Positions 1 to 7,845 of a DNA stretch of 64,000 nt are shown piece by piece. Every line of letters starts with the position of its first letter. Position 1 is the first letter of the stretch. The translations under genes were made by a program, and so were the position numbers. Below the pieces are notes generated by a model. The model did no database searches. It saw only the letters and a list, made by a program, of their open reading frames with translations, and was not told the DNA's origin. The DNA comes from CAWANP01 sp963783445 (lineage in GTDB: Bacteria > Chloroflexota > Anaerolineae > JAAYZQ01), in NCBI GenBank assembly GCA_963783445.1, contig CAWANP010000019.1, forward strand, positions 186,001-250,000. The letters run 5' to 3'.

Positions 1-1
1 G

Positions 2-685
2 GATGGCCATGCCTGGCCCGAGGTCTTTTTCCCTGGCTATGGTTGGGTCGAATTTGAGCCCACCGCGGGGGAACCGGTTCTGGCTCGCCCCAAATCGCAG
101 GATCCCGCGGCCGGCAGGCAGAATGCTGCGAACCGTCTCGGGCCTGACCGCGATGAGCGGATGGAAGCCATGTTTGAGGATGAGGGCTTTGCGCCGATGT
201 CCGGACCCGCGGGCGCCACTCTGCTTCAGAAGGCCACACGCTGGGGGGGGGTACTGCTGGTGGTGCTTGGTCTGAGTTTACTGGCAGCGGCCTCGCTCAT
301 GGCTCGTCGCCGCCGCCGTGTCGTTGGGCTTAGCGCAGCGGAGCGCGTTTACGTGGATCTCGTCGACTGGGTTGCCCGCTTGCTCAAGCTGAGCCCACGG
401 GCTCACCAGACTCCTCACGAGTATGGTTCGGCCGTTGCCGCGCTTGTGCCCGCAGGCCGGCGACCGGTACGGCGCATCGTCGATACCTACGTAGGTTACC
501 GCTTTGGCGGCCGGCCTGGAGATGGCGAGCAGGTCGAGCAAGCCTGGAGGGATACCCGGAAAGCTCTGTGGCGCGGCTGGCTGGAACGAAAAACCTCCAG
601 ACTCCTGGCTCTTCCGCGCCGCCTGTTCACGGCTTCATCATCCGAGGCTATGTGGCAAGAGCCGCCTGCCCCCAAGAGGGGGTGA
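2..685 (+). CDS. Transglutaminase-like membrane protein, C-terminal part
   Basis: The gene is cut by the window start; 227 codons remain in an open frame. It begins inside the transglutaminase core: the first residues contain HAWPEVFFPGYGWVEFEPT, with the catalytic-type His (HAW) and the usual GW-x-FEPT end of the fold. The upstream Cys lies outside the window. A linker is followed by one hydrophobic segment (about bases 240-300, VLLVVLGLSLLAAASLMA) capped by RRRRR, then a basic cytoplasmic tail of about 120 residues that resembles DUF4129 tails of TgpA-type proteins. Such proteins usually carry several N-terminal membrane helices and an extracytoplasmic transglutaminase domain; the substrate is unknown. 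A strong terminator follows. The family call is firm, the role is not. Confidence 0.85.
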   Translation, partial: DGHAWPEVFFPGYGWVEFEPTAGEPVLARPKSQDPAAGRQNAANRLGPDRDERMEAMFEDEGFAPMSGPAGATLLQKATRWGGVLLVVLGLSLLAAASLMARRRRRVVGLSAAERVYVDLVDWVARLLKLSPRAHQTPHEYGSAVAALVPAGRRPVRRIVDTYVGYRFGGRPGDGEQVEQAWRDTRKALWRGWLERKTSRLLALPRRLFTASSSEAMWQEPPAPKRG

Positions 686-741
686 GGCTGCCCAAGTCCT
701 GGTCGGTCAGGAAAGCGCTAGTTCAAGGACCCGAAAAGAAA

Positions 742-775
742 CCCCCACCCGAAGGTGGGGGCTTCTTGGCTTTTC
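742..775. terminator. Bidirectional intrinsic terminator
   Basis: A perfect 8-bp stem CCCCCACC / GGTGGGGG (742-749 with 754-761) closes a 4-base loop that reads TTCG on the minus strand. On the minus strand it is followed by TTTCTTTT, on the plus strand by CTTCTTGGCTTTT. Outer GAAAAG/CTTTTC bases also pair. It lies between the convergent transglutaminase and yggT genes and serves both. Confidence 0.9.
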
Positions 776-867
776 TGAACTGACTGCCAATGCCTCTTTC
801 TGCCAGAGAGTAGGGATTCCAATCTTCTCATCACAGTCAAAGCATGCAGGTGGCAGCGAGTCACCGA

Positions 868-1149
868 TCAGAAGCCTTGCGACAGAAAACCAACAAGGAT
901 CCGGCGTACAATCGCCAGGATGATGAGCGCGACGATGGGACTGATATCGACCGTGCCGCCCACCGGAGGTATCAACCGCTGGAGGGGTTTCAGCACAGGG
1001 TCTGTGACCCGGTACAGGAGCTGGATGGCCGGATGATCGATCCTGGGCTGGTAGGGATTCGTGTTCACCCAGGACAGCAGTACCCGGATCAGGATCAGAA
1101 AAGAGTAGAACTGAAAGACAAAAGAGACGATGGAAGCCAGGCTTGGCAT
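868..1149 (-). CDS. YggT family membrane protein
   Basis: 93 residues with two hydrophobic helices: VSFVFQFYSFLILIRVLLSW near the N-terminus and ISPIVALIILAIV near the C-terminus. The conserved YggT pattern RVLLSWVNTNPYQP and DPVLKPLQRLIPP are both visible. I chose the ATG at 1149 because a GAGGAGG ribosome site lies about 12 bases upstream and the length fits the family; a longer frame to 1275 overlaps yggS. YggT proteins are small inner-membrane proteins linked by gene context to cell division, osmotic tolerance and PLP homeostasis, but their activity is undefined. It is the last gene of the pgeF-yggS-yggT operon and ends before the shared terminator. Confidence 0.9.
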   Translation of the reverse strand: MPSLASIVSFVFQFYSFLILIRVLLSWVNTNPYQPRIDHPAIQLLYRVTDPVLKPLQRLIPPVGGTVDISPIVALIILAIVRRILVGFLSQGF

Positions 1150-1180
1150 ATTCGGGTGAATCCTCCTCGCAGAGTCGTTC

Positions 1181-1915
1181 TCAGTCCTTGCGCCATGGCG
1201 GTACCTGGGGCGCAAAGATGGCGCGACCCACACGGACAAGGGTAGCACCCTCCTCGATGGCCACTTCAAAATCATCGGTCATGCCCATCGACAGATCGTG
1301 CCAGGCTAGCTGTGGAAAAGCGGCTCGCAGGGCATCGCGCAGCTTACGGAGACGGACGAAAACAGGGCGTGCCTCTTCCGCGCTGGAGACGATGGGAGCC
1401 ATCGTCATGAGGCCGTCGACCTGCAGGTGGGGCAGGGCAACGATTTCCTCCATCTCGGCCAGCAGTGTCTCTGATAGTGGATCTCCCTCAACCCAGCGGT
1501 CAGCGGCAAAACCATATTTGCTGGCCTCACCGGAGACGTTGAACTCGAGCAGCACCGGTAGGGGCGCTGGCAGGTCTGCGTACAGCCGGTCCAGTCGATG
1601 GGCCAATTTGACGCTGTCCATCGAGTGTACGAGGTCAAAGCGGGACACAACCCGTTTGGCTTTGCGGCCCTGTATGTGGCCGATCATGTGCCACACGATC
1701 CCAGCTGGGAGACCCTCCATCTTTTCTTCGGCTTCCTCAACCCGATTCTCGCCAAAATGACGCTGTCCCAGATCATAGGCCGCGCGTATCACCTCGGCTG
1801 GTTGGGTCTTGCCTACGGCTACGAGGGTGGTCTCGGCTGGATCGCGCCCGGCACGTGCGGCAGCCGCAGCGATCCGGGTTTGGACGGCCTGCAGATTGGC
1901 CTCCAGTTGGTTCAT
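1181..1915 (-). CDS. yggS: YggS/PLPBP pyridoxal phosphate homeostasis protein
   Basis: 244 residues, full length for the family. It carries the PLP-binding lysine in TLVAVGKTQP (K36), the FGENRVEEAEEK segment, WHMIGHIQGRKAK (family form HFIGxLQxNK) and the SMGMTDDFEVAIEEGATLVRVG end (family SMGMSxDxExAIxxGxTxVRIG). The protein is a TIM-barrel PLP carrier without known catalysis that buffers vitamin B6 and affects amino and keto acid pools in the cytoplasm. Its ATG overlaps the pgeF stop (ATGA, 1912-1915), so the two are translationally coupled. Operon order pgeF-yggS-yggT is common near division genes in many bacteria. Confidence 0.95.
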   Translation of the reverse strand: MNQLEANLQAVQTRIAAAAARAGRDPAETTLVAVGKTQPAEVIRAAYDLGQRHFGENRVEEAEEKMEGLPAGIVWHMIGHIQGRKAKRVVSRFDLVHSMDSVKLAHRLDRLYADLPAPLPVLLEFNVSGEASKYGFAADRWVEGDPLSETLLAEMEEIVALPHLQVDGLMTMAPIVSSAEEARPVFVRLRKLRDALRAAFPQLAWHDLSMGMTDDFEVAIEEGATLVRVGRAIFAPQVPPWRKD

Positions 1916-2829
1916 TGGTTGTCTCCTAAAGACTCTTGGAAGGATGGTAGTCCCGGCGGGTGGAGCGATTGGGGCTGTGTCGTATCCTCTGGCTCCAGCG
2001 TCGATTGGGGGACTTGGCTGCTCACACCAGTCTTATCAGAAACGCGCGGCACTAGATAGGTTACCACGGCGAACCGCCCGGTCCGGCCCATGTCGGCCCG
2101 ATGCGAAAAAAAGATGTCATTGTGACAGGCGGTGCACAATTGGGCCTGCTCTATTTTGTGGACACCGGCCGCACCAAGCTGTTGGGCATTGGCCGCCGAT
2201 AGGTCGAGACGCCACCCATCCTCTTCCTGGTGCATTGCCTGGTTCCAATCGGGTAGTACATAGCCCATCGCCGAGGCAACATTGTATCCAACGGTGTAGC
2301 AACAGGGCCCGATGGCCGGACCCAGGCCGGCGATAAGGTCCTGTGGGCGTGATCCAAAGGTCTCCTGCATGGTCTCGACCGCGCGGCGGGCGATGGCCTG
2401 AGCCACCCCGCGCCAGCCAGCGTGGATGAGCCCCAGGGCGTGCACTACCGGATCGTAGAGGAGGATGGGCTGGCAGTCGGCATAGCGGAGCAAAAGCGCG
2501 ACGCCGGGAATGTTGGTGACGAGTCCATCGGTATTTGGCAGTTCAGTGCCTGCATCCTCCACGGTGACGGCCGCTACCCGGTTGCTGTGGACCTGGACTG
2601 GTGTAGCCACCTGGTCCGCGCCCAGAGACAGATGGGCGTAGATGCGGGTGTGGTTTGCAGCCACTGCCTCAGGCTCGTCGCCTACGCTGTGCCCCACGTT
2701 CAGCGTGTCGTAGGGCTTGAGACTCACGCCTCCGAGCCTGGAAAATACCGCGTGGACCAGTCCCTCCTGGGTCAGGCTGTCAAAATAGTAGGTTGTGAGA
2801 CTTGCATCATTCTGACGTAGCAGCGCCAT
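1912..2829 (-). CDS. pgeF: Multicopper-oxidase-fold purine nucleosidase/laccase domain protein (YfiH/PgeF family)
   Basis: 305 residues. The His-Cys-His zinc site of the family is seen: QVHSN (H81), YADCQPILLYDP (C119) and HAGWRG (H136). The N-terminal AVFSRLGGVS and LNVGHSVGD are also typical. Family members have been described as purine nucleoside phosphorylases/adenosine deaminases and as a peptidoglycan editing factor that prevents misuse of L-Ser by MurC; which applies here is open. The C-terminus has a tail of about 45 residues beyond the usual end. First gene of its operon, with a promoter at 2905-2933 and a leader of about 70 bases; overlaps yggS by four bases. Confidence 0.93.
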   Translation of the reverse strand: MALLRQNDASLTTYYFDSLTQEGLVHAVFSRLGGVSLKPYDTLNVGHSVGDEPEAVAANHTRIYAHLSLGADQVATPVQVHSNRVAAVTVEDAGTELPNTDGLVTNIPGVALLLRYADCQPILLYDPVVHALGLIHAGWRGVAQAIARRAVETMQETFGSRPQDLIAGLGPAIGPCCYTVGYNVASAMGYVLPDWNQAMHQEEDGWRLDLSAANAQQLGAAGVHKIEQAQLCTACHNDIFFSHRADMGRTGRFAVVTYLVPRVSDKTGVSSQVPQSTLEPEDTTQPQSLHPPGLPSFQESLGDNQ

Positions 2830-2904
2830 GGTCCTCTCTACCGGGGCCAGTTTTGCAGGTGGTCCGCCATGGCAGGCTAACCCCTACCTTACTCTCCCCC
2901 CTTG

Positions 2905-2933
2905 ATTATACTATAGAAGCTGACGGGTCCCAA
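2905..2933 (-). promoter_or_regulatory. Promoter of pgeF-yggS-yggT
   Basis: Read on the minus strand: TTGGGA (2928-2933), 17-bp spacer, TATAAT (2905-2910). Predicted start near 2898, about 70 bases before the pgeF ATG. Confidence 0.7.
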
Positions 2934-3128
2934 AAAAGGGAGAACGGCATGTGGTATGAGATAGCCTGTCCCCATGGGGGCCCTTGAGACGGGAGGATTC
3001 AGCCATACAGAGCCTCGGAGCCAAGCGCAAGAAGGCTGCCTGAGATCAGGAGTATCTACTCAAGATCCTGGCTGGACGAATGAGCCCGCCTTTCCAACAG
3101 AGCCGGCCGGAGGTTGAGGGACAGACTT

Positions 3129-3157
3129 TTGACAAGTCACAGCAGGCGTGGTACAAT
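3129..3157 (+). promoter_or_regulatory. Promoter of the tandem MFS transporter genes
   Basis: Perfect -35 TTGACA (3129-3134), 17-bp spacer and -10 TACAAT (3152-3157). Three bases after the -10 begins the palindromic operator, so the predicted start lies inside the operator. Confidence 0.88.
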
Positions 3158-3160
3158 TGA

Positions 3161-3189
3161 AATGAAACGGATGTTTCATTTAATGAAAC
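3161..3189 (+). promoter_or_regulatory. IclR-type operator O1 (full palindrome plus half site)
   Basis: Palindrome AATGAAAC-GGAT-GTTTCATT at 3161-3180, followed by one more half site AATGAAAC at 3182-3189. The same palindrome with a different centre is found at 6069-6088 in front of the iclR gene. It resembles the KdgR-type consensus of the IclR family (AATGAAA...TTTCATT). Position over the start site implies repression. Confidence 0.85.
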
Positions 3190-3401
3190 ATCGTGAGTGT
3201 TTTGGTTGGGAAGGGTATGATCATTCTGCTGTTGCCGTCCATCGGACGTCAAGGGGCCAAGAAAGACATCCGGTGGGCGCCAGCAAAGACGCTTCAGTGA
3301 CCAGCACCCTGGACAACCTGAGACTTGGTCACGTAGCAGAGGATAGCTGGGTAGCGATGGCTCTGGGCGTCGTTGATGACGCCTGCGAAGGGGGCCCCAA
3401 G

Positions 3402-4634
3402 ATGAGGCTTAGCCTGGCAGACAGGGCAGCCGGCGCCGCAAGAGAGAATCAAGGGCTACTCAGCTATGGGCTGTTCGTCATGGCCCTGACGCACATGCTC
3501 ACAGACGTATTTACCCGCATCCACACGACGCTATTCCCTGTTCTTCAGACCGAATTCAGCCTGTCCCTCCAGCAGTTGGGTCTCATCGCTGCCATTCCTG
3601 CTCTCTGCCAAGCATTCCTGTCTATCCCTACGGGTTTGCTGGCCGATAGGTTGGGTTCCAGGCTAATGATCATCATCGCGCTTGTGGTCGCCACTGGTGG
3701 TACCCTTCTGGCCAGCCAGGCTCTCACACCCGTCATGTTGATCGTTGCCGTCAGCCTCGTGTACATCAATACCACCGTGTACCACCCTGCGGCCTATAGC
3801 TTTGTTACCAGGCTCTTCGAACCCAGCACCCGGCCCAAGGCTTTGGGCATCCATGGCGCCGGTGGGTCTTTGGGCGTGGCGCTTGGCCCGATCTCCATTA
3901 CCATCTTGATGGGGGCTTTTGCCTTCGGTTGGCGGCAAGTATACCTTTTTTGGAGCCTGCCCCTCCTCCTGGGTATCGTCGCCGTGCTGTTCCTCCGATC
4001 CGCGCCAAGGGATGACGTGGGGGTGAGCCCCGCTACTACCGGTGATGTCGGGCGTGGCTCGAGACTCTCCTCACTGCTCACCTATAGCATGATCATGTTT
4101 CTGGTCTACATCGCCGTGCAGTCGATGGCCAACTCGATGAGCCAGTCGTTCATGGCCCTCTACCTCGTCGATGACAGGGGGTTCTCCGGACCTGCGACCA
4201 GTACGCTCATCGGGCTCCATACACTGGTGGGAATTGCCGGCGCTGTGTTGGGCGGCTTTTTCGCCGTCCGGTATGGAGAGAAAAGGTGGCTGCTTGCCAT
4301 CCTGTCGCTGTCCTACGTCTGCTATGGCTTGGCTATCCTCGTCCCCAACAACACAGCCTTTGTGGTTCTGTACCTGAGTTATGGCTTCTTGACCTTCTTG
4401 GGCATGGCCGCAACTGCGGCCATTCTGGCCAAGCTATCACCGGGCAAACAGCGAGGGCTGGCCTTTGCCCTGTACTTCCTACCGGTCAGCATCATGGGGG
4501 CCGCGGCGCCCCTCGCGGCGGCATCTATTGGCGACGCCTTTGGGCTGGTCTCTATCTTTTACGCTGCAACATTCCTTTTCTTCATGAGCCTGGGTGTGCT
4601 GAGTTTTGGCGTCAAACTCAGGCCGTCAGACTGA
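3402..4634 (+). CDS. MFS transporter, copy 1
   Basis: 410 residues with about 12 hydrophobic helices. The MFS motif A appears as GLLADRLGSRLM after helix 2, and its second copy as GGFFAVRYGEKRW in the second half. Start ATG 3402 is chosen because the protein then aligns end to end with its neighbour (MRLSLADRAAG versus MKLNLAGRTAS) and GAAGGGGG lies upstream. The protein is an inner-membrane secondary transporter; no substrate motif is recognised. It is followed after 34 bases by a paralogue that is roughly three quarters identical by eye, so the pair arose by tandem duplication. Transcription starts at an IclR-controlled promoter; the substrate is expected to feed the downstream enzymes. Confidence 0.9.
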   Translation: MRLSLADRAAGAARENQGLLSYGLFVMALTHMLTDVFTRIHTTLFPVLQTEFSLSLQQLGLIAAIPALCQAFLSIPTGLLADRLGSRLMIIIALVVATGGTLLASQALTPVMLIVAVSLVYINTTVYHPAAYSFVTRLFEPSTRPKALGIHGAGGSLGVALGPISITILMGAFAFGWRQVYLFWSLPLLLGIVAVLFLRSAPRDDVGVSPATTGDVGRGSRLSSLLTYSMIMFLVYIAVQSMANSMSQSFMALYLVDDRGFSGPATSTLIGLHTLVGIAGAVLGGFFAVRYGEKRWLLAILSLSYVCYGLAILVPNNTAFVVLYLSYGFLTFLGMAATAAILAKLSPGKQRGLAFALYFLPVSIMGAAAPLAAASIGDAFGLVSIFYAATFLFFMSLGVLSFGVKLRPSD

Positions 4635-4668
4635 GCATCGGAGACGACGCCCACAGGAGAAACCCAGG

Positions 4669-5892
4669 ATGAAGCTCAACCTGGCAGGCAGGACAGCAAG
4701 CGCAGTAAAGGCGAATCAGTCGATATTTAACTATGGCCTGTTCGTCATGGCCTTCACGCACATGCTCACCCATGTGTTTGTCTATGTGCATACGACCCTA
4801 TTCCCTATTCTTCAGGACGAATTCAACCTTTCCCTCCAACAGTTGGGTCTCATCGCTGCTATCCCTGCCCTCTGCCAGGCGCTCTTGTCCATCCCCGCGG
4901 GGTTGCTGTCCGATCGGTTGGGTTCCAGGCTGATGATCGCCTTCGCTCTCGCGGTCGCCACCGGCGGCGCCCTTCTGGCCAGCCAAGTTCTCACCCCCCT
5001 CATGTTGATCGTCGCTGTCAGCCTTATGTACATCAACACAGCCATATACCACCCCGCCTCCTATAGCTTTGTTTCCAGGTTCTTTGAACCCAGATCAAGG
5101 CTCAAAGCATTGGGCATCTTTGGCGCCGGCGGAACCTTGGGCATGGCGCTTGGCCCGATTTCCATTACGATCTTGATGGGGGTCTTTACTCTCGGCTGGC
5201 GGCAGGTGTACCTTTTCTGGTGTCTGCCCCTCCTGCTGGGCATCATCGCTGTGCTGTTCCTCCGCTCGGCGCCAAAGGATGACGTGGGGGTGGAATCTGC
5301 TGCGGGCGGGCATGGAACGGCAGCCACCACGCTGTTCACCTCCAGCATGATCCTGTTCCTGGTCCACCGCGCCATGCGGCTGATGGCGTACTCGATGAGC
5401 CTGACCTTCATGGCTCTGTACCTGGTCGACGACAGGGGATTCTCCGGATCTGCGACCAGTACTTTGATTGGGCTCAATTTGCTGGTGGGCATCGCCGGCG
5501 CCGCGTTGGGTGGCTTTTTTGCCGTCCGGTACGGAGAGAAACGATGGCTTCTCACCACGCTGTCGCTGGCCTACGTCTGCTACAGCTTGGCTATTTTCGT
5601 CCCCAGCAACACGGCCTTTGCCCTTTTCTATCTGAGCTACGGTTTGCTAAGAACCTTGGGCATGGCCGCCAATGCGGCCATCATGGCCAGGCTGTCACCG
5701 GGCAAACAGCGGGGGATGGCCTATGCCCTGTTCTTCCTGCCGGGCAGCATCATGGGGGCGGTCGCACCCATCATCGCAGCATCCATTGGAGATGCTTTTG
5801 GGTTGGTAGCCATCTTTTACGCGACCATCGTCCTGTCCTTGCTGAGCCTGGGTGTGCTGCAATTCGGTGTCAGGCTCAAGCAGACGGCATGA
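4669..5892 (+). CDS. MFS transporter, copy 2
   Basis: 407 residues, the same 12-helix layout as copy 1, with GLLSDRLGSRLM and GGFFAVRYGEKRW as motif A repeats and matching ends. The ATG at 4669 follows CAGGAGAAACCCAGG, a plausible ribosome site. Differences from copy 1 concentrate in the N-terminal helix (HVFVYVHTTLFPILQ) and the central loop (charged KDDVGVESAAGG), while helices facing the pore look well kept, so both copies are probably functional and may differ in specificity or rate. Probably co-transcribed with copy 1. Confidence 0.9.
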   Translation: MKLNLAGRTASAVKANQSIFNYGLFVMAFTHMLTHVFVYVHTTLFPILQDEFNLSLQQLGLIAAIPALCQALLSIPAGLLSDRLGSRLMIAFALAVATGGALLASQVLTPLMLIVAVSLMYINTAIYHPASYSFVSRFFEPRSRLKALGIFGAGGTLGMALGPISITILMGVFTLGWRQVYLFWCLPLLLGIIAVLFLRSAPKDDVGVESAAGGHGTAATTLFTSSMILFLVHRAMRLMAYSMSLTFMALYLVDDRGFSGSATSTLIGLNLLVGIAGAALGGFFAVRYGEKRWLLTTLSLAYVCYSLAIFVPSNTAFALFYLSYGLLRTLGMAANAAIMARLSPGKQRGMAYALFFLPGSIMGAVAPIIAASIGDAFGLVAIFYATIVLSLLSLGVLQFGVRLKQTA

Positions 5893-6036
5893 GTGCAGAA
5901 GCCCTGACGGGGTGGATTCTGCGCTCCAGTCTCAGATCTGCGGCATCAGGCGGGTGTATCCTTTGGGGGTAGCATAGAACCCGCAACGAAGGCTAGAATC
6001 TGTCAGCTCTGGTTGATAAACGGCCAATTTTGGGTC

Positions 6037-6065
6037 TTGACAACGCAGGGCAGATATGGTATATT
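6037..6065 (+). promoter_or_regulatory. Promoter of the iclR-type regulator gene
   Basis: TTGACA (6037-6042), 17-bp spacer, TATATT (6060-6065). The operator starts three bases later, exactly as at the MFS promoter. Confidence 0.88.
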
Positions 6066-6068
6066 GAA

Positions 6069-6088
6069 AATGAAACAGTCGTTTCATT
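6069..6088 (+). promoter_or_regulatory. IclR-type operator O2 (autoregulation)
   Basis: Palindrome AATGAAAC-AGTC-GTTTCATT, identical half sites and identical 4-base centre length to O1, and the same 3-base distance from the -10. Implies the regulator represses its own gene. Confidence 0.87.
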
Positions 6089-6112
6089 AGATGAGCCACC
6101 CCAAGGGTTACG

Positions 6113-6889
6113 ATGTCAAAGCAGGACTATCGAATAGCCGCCGTGGATAAAACGCTCGACATCCTCGAGTACTTGGGACAGCAGCGAAAAAAGATGGCGC
6201 TGCCTGAACTCAGCGTAGCCTTGGGCATGCCCAAAGCTACGCTGTTTCGCTATATGGTCACGCTTGAAGGCCGGGGCTACGTCCGCAAGGGTCCCGATGA
6301 CGACAACTATACCCTGGGCTTCAAGGTGCTGGAACTTGGCAGCAATATTCTGGCAAATCTGACCCTGCACGAGCTTGCTTTGCCCTACATGAAAGAGCTT
6401 CAGGTACAATTCCACGAGACGGTGAACCTGGGCGTGCTGGATGGGTGTGAGATTGTCTACATCGAGATCCTCGAGAGTACCAGAACTTTCAAGATGTCAT
6501 CCCGTGTCGGTGGACGCGACTTGCCTCACGCCACTTCCCTGGGCAAAGCCATGCTGGCCTTCCTGCCCCAAGAAGAAGTCGAGAGAATCGCCTTGGCCAG
6601 CAACCTGCCAAAGCGTACCGCCAATACGATCACTTGCTTACCCCAGCTCAAGCACGAGCTGGAGACAATACGACAGCGTGGCTATGCCATAGACGAGGGC
6701 GAGAATGAGGAGGGGGCGCGCTGCGTCGGCGCCCCTATTTTTGATCGCCGGGGAAATGTGGTCGCCGCACTTAGCATAGCCGGCCCCGCCTTCCGTTCAC
6801 CCGCTACAGGGATCGAGGACATGGGTACCGCGCTGATGTCTGCCGCGCTGCAGATCTCGCAGGGCCTTGGTTACAGGTACGAGTCCTGA
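6113..6889 (+). CDS. IclR family transcriptional regulator
   Basis: 258 residues. N-terminal winged helix-turn-helix (about residues 6-70: AAVDKTLDILEYLGQ, then LPELSVALGMPKATLFRYMVTLEGRGYVRK), then the IclR effector domain (about 85-255) with the conserved end EGARCVGAPIFDRRGNVVAALSIAGP. Family members are dimeric cytoplasmic repressors or activators that bind palindromes near promoters and respond to small organic acids or sugar derivatives. Here two such palindromes exist, one at its own promoter and one at the transporter promoter, so the target sites can be assigned with good confidence. AAGGG lies before the ATG. The downstream enzyme genes run in the same direction and may be read from this promoter too. 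Confidence 0.94.
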   Translation: MSKQDYRIAAVDKTLDILEYLGQQRKKMALPELSVALGMPKATLFRYMVTLEGRGYVRKGPDDDNYTLGFKVLELGSNILANLTLHELALPYMKELQVQFHETVNLGVLDGCEIVYIEILESTRTFKMSSRVGGRDLPHATSLGKAMLAFLPQEEVERIALASNLPKRTANTITCLPQLKHELETIRQRGYAIDEGENEEGARCVGAPIFDRRGNVVAALSIAGPAFRSPATGIEDMGTALMSAALQISQGLGYRYES

Positions 6890-7036
6890 GCTTTTGCAGC
6901 ATTCCTACCTTTCTTCAACTGCTCGAAGCGCGAAAAGCCCTGGAGCAGGGGATCGCCGCCGCCGCGGGGGCCGGCCAGATCTCTGACCAAGAGATCGCTG
7001 AACTGGAGGCCTGCCTGGGCCGGACCGCTGGCCATC

Positions 7037-7778
7037 ATGGAGGCACCGGACGCTTTTTTGCAGACAGACCTGGAGCTGCACGCCAGGATCTCCGCCGTCA
7101 TCATGGAGCCCATCATGTGCCACACCGGCTGCATCCTGCCCCGGGAAGGGTACCTGGCGGGCGTGCAGCGAGTCTGCCGGCAGTACAGCATCGTGTTCAT
7201 TCTGGACGAGATCATCGCCGGTTTCCGCGTGGGCCTGTTCGGCGCCCAGGGCTACTTTGGCATCACACCCGACCTGGCCACCCTTGGCAAGGCCATGGCT
7301 GGGGGCTTTCTGGTGAGCTGCCTGGCCGGAAAACGCGAGATGATGGAACTGATCGGCAAGGGACCGTCAATCACTCGGGCACTTTCAACAGCAACGTGAT
7401 GGCCATGGCGGCCTCGCTGGCAACGCTCTCGGCCCTGGAGGGGGACGGTGTGTACGAGCGCCTGACAGCCTACGGACTGCGCTTGAAGGCGGGCCTGAAG
7501 CAGACGGCGGACGACCTGGGCCTCCCGGTCCAGGTCAACGGTCCGGGCCCATGGTTCACCTGGCCTTTGCAGGGCCTGAGCGGATCTATGACTGCCGGTC
7601 CTTCGCGCAGAACAACGACATGGGCCGCTGCCGGCGGTTTGCCGATCTCCTGTTGGGCCAGGGCGTTCGCCATATCCCGCGGGGCATGTGGTACCTGTCT
7701 GCGGCGCATACGGACGGCGACATCGAGGCGGCGCTGGAAGCGGCCGAAATGGCCTTGCCGAAACTGGATCAGGCCTGA
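7037..7778 (+). pseudogene. Class III aminotransferase remnant (glutamate-1-semialdehyde aminotransferase-like)
   Basis: Three reading frames in succession give one class III aminotransferase C-terminal two thirds: ARISAVIMEPIMCHTGCILP and FILDEIIAGFR (the PLP-ring Asp), then TLGKAMAGGF with the Schiff-base lysine (GKAMAGG), in one frame; HSGTFNSNVMAMAASLATLSALE in the next; and NNDMGRCRRFADLLLGQGVRHIPRGMWYLSAAHTD in the third. Frame changes lie near 7366-7372 and 7546-7551. The N-terminal third, with the substrate pocket, is missing; bases 6916-7023 hold an open frame (QLLEARKALEQG...) that I cannot join to it. Because other genes here carry apparent indel errors, the two frameshifts may be artefacts, but the missing start indicates real truncation. 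Sits between the regulator and the SelA-like gene. Confidence 0.8.
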
Positions 7779-7845
7779 GTGGGCTAACCGGACACCGCTG
7801 CTTGCGGCGCCCGGCTAGATCTGAAAAAGAAGGACGTCACAGACT

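Larger units (their letters stand above)
2934..3401. other. Divergent intergenic region and long MFS leader
   Basis: No gene supported. It holds the MFS promoter and its operator, then about 240 bases of leader before the first transporter. An open frame runs upstream in frame with the transporter as far as 3114, but that ATG-like codon precedes the promoter, so translation most likely begins at 3402. A 10-bp palindrome CCCCATGGGG lies at 2971-2980. Confidence 0.6.

Noticed and set aside
3114..3401. N-terminal extension of the first MFS protein
   Set aside because: It begins before the predicted transcription start and runs through promoter and operator; the paralogue aligns only from 3402.
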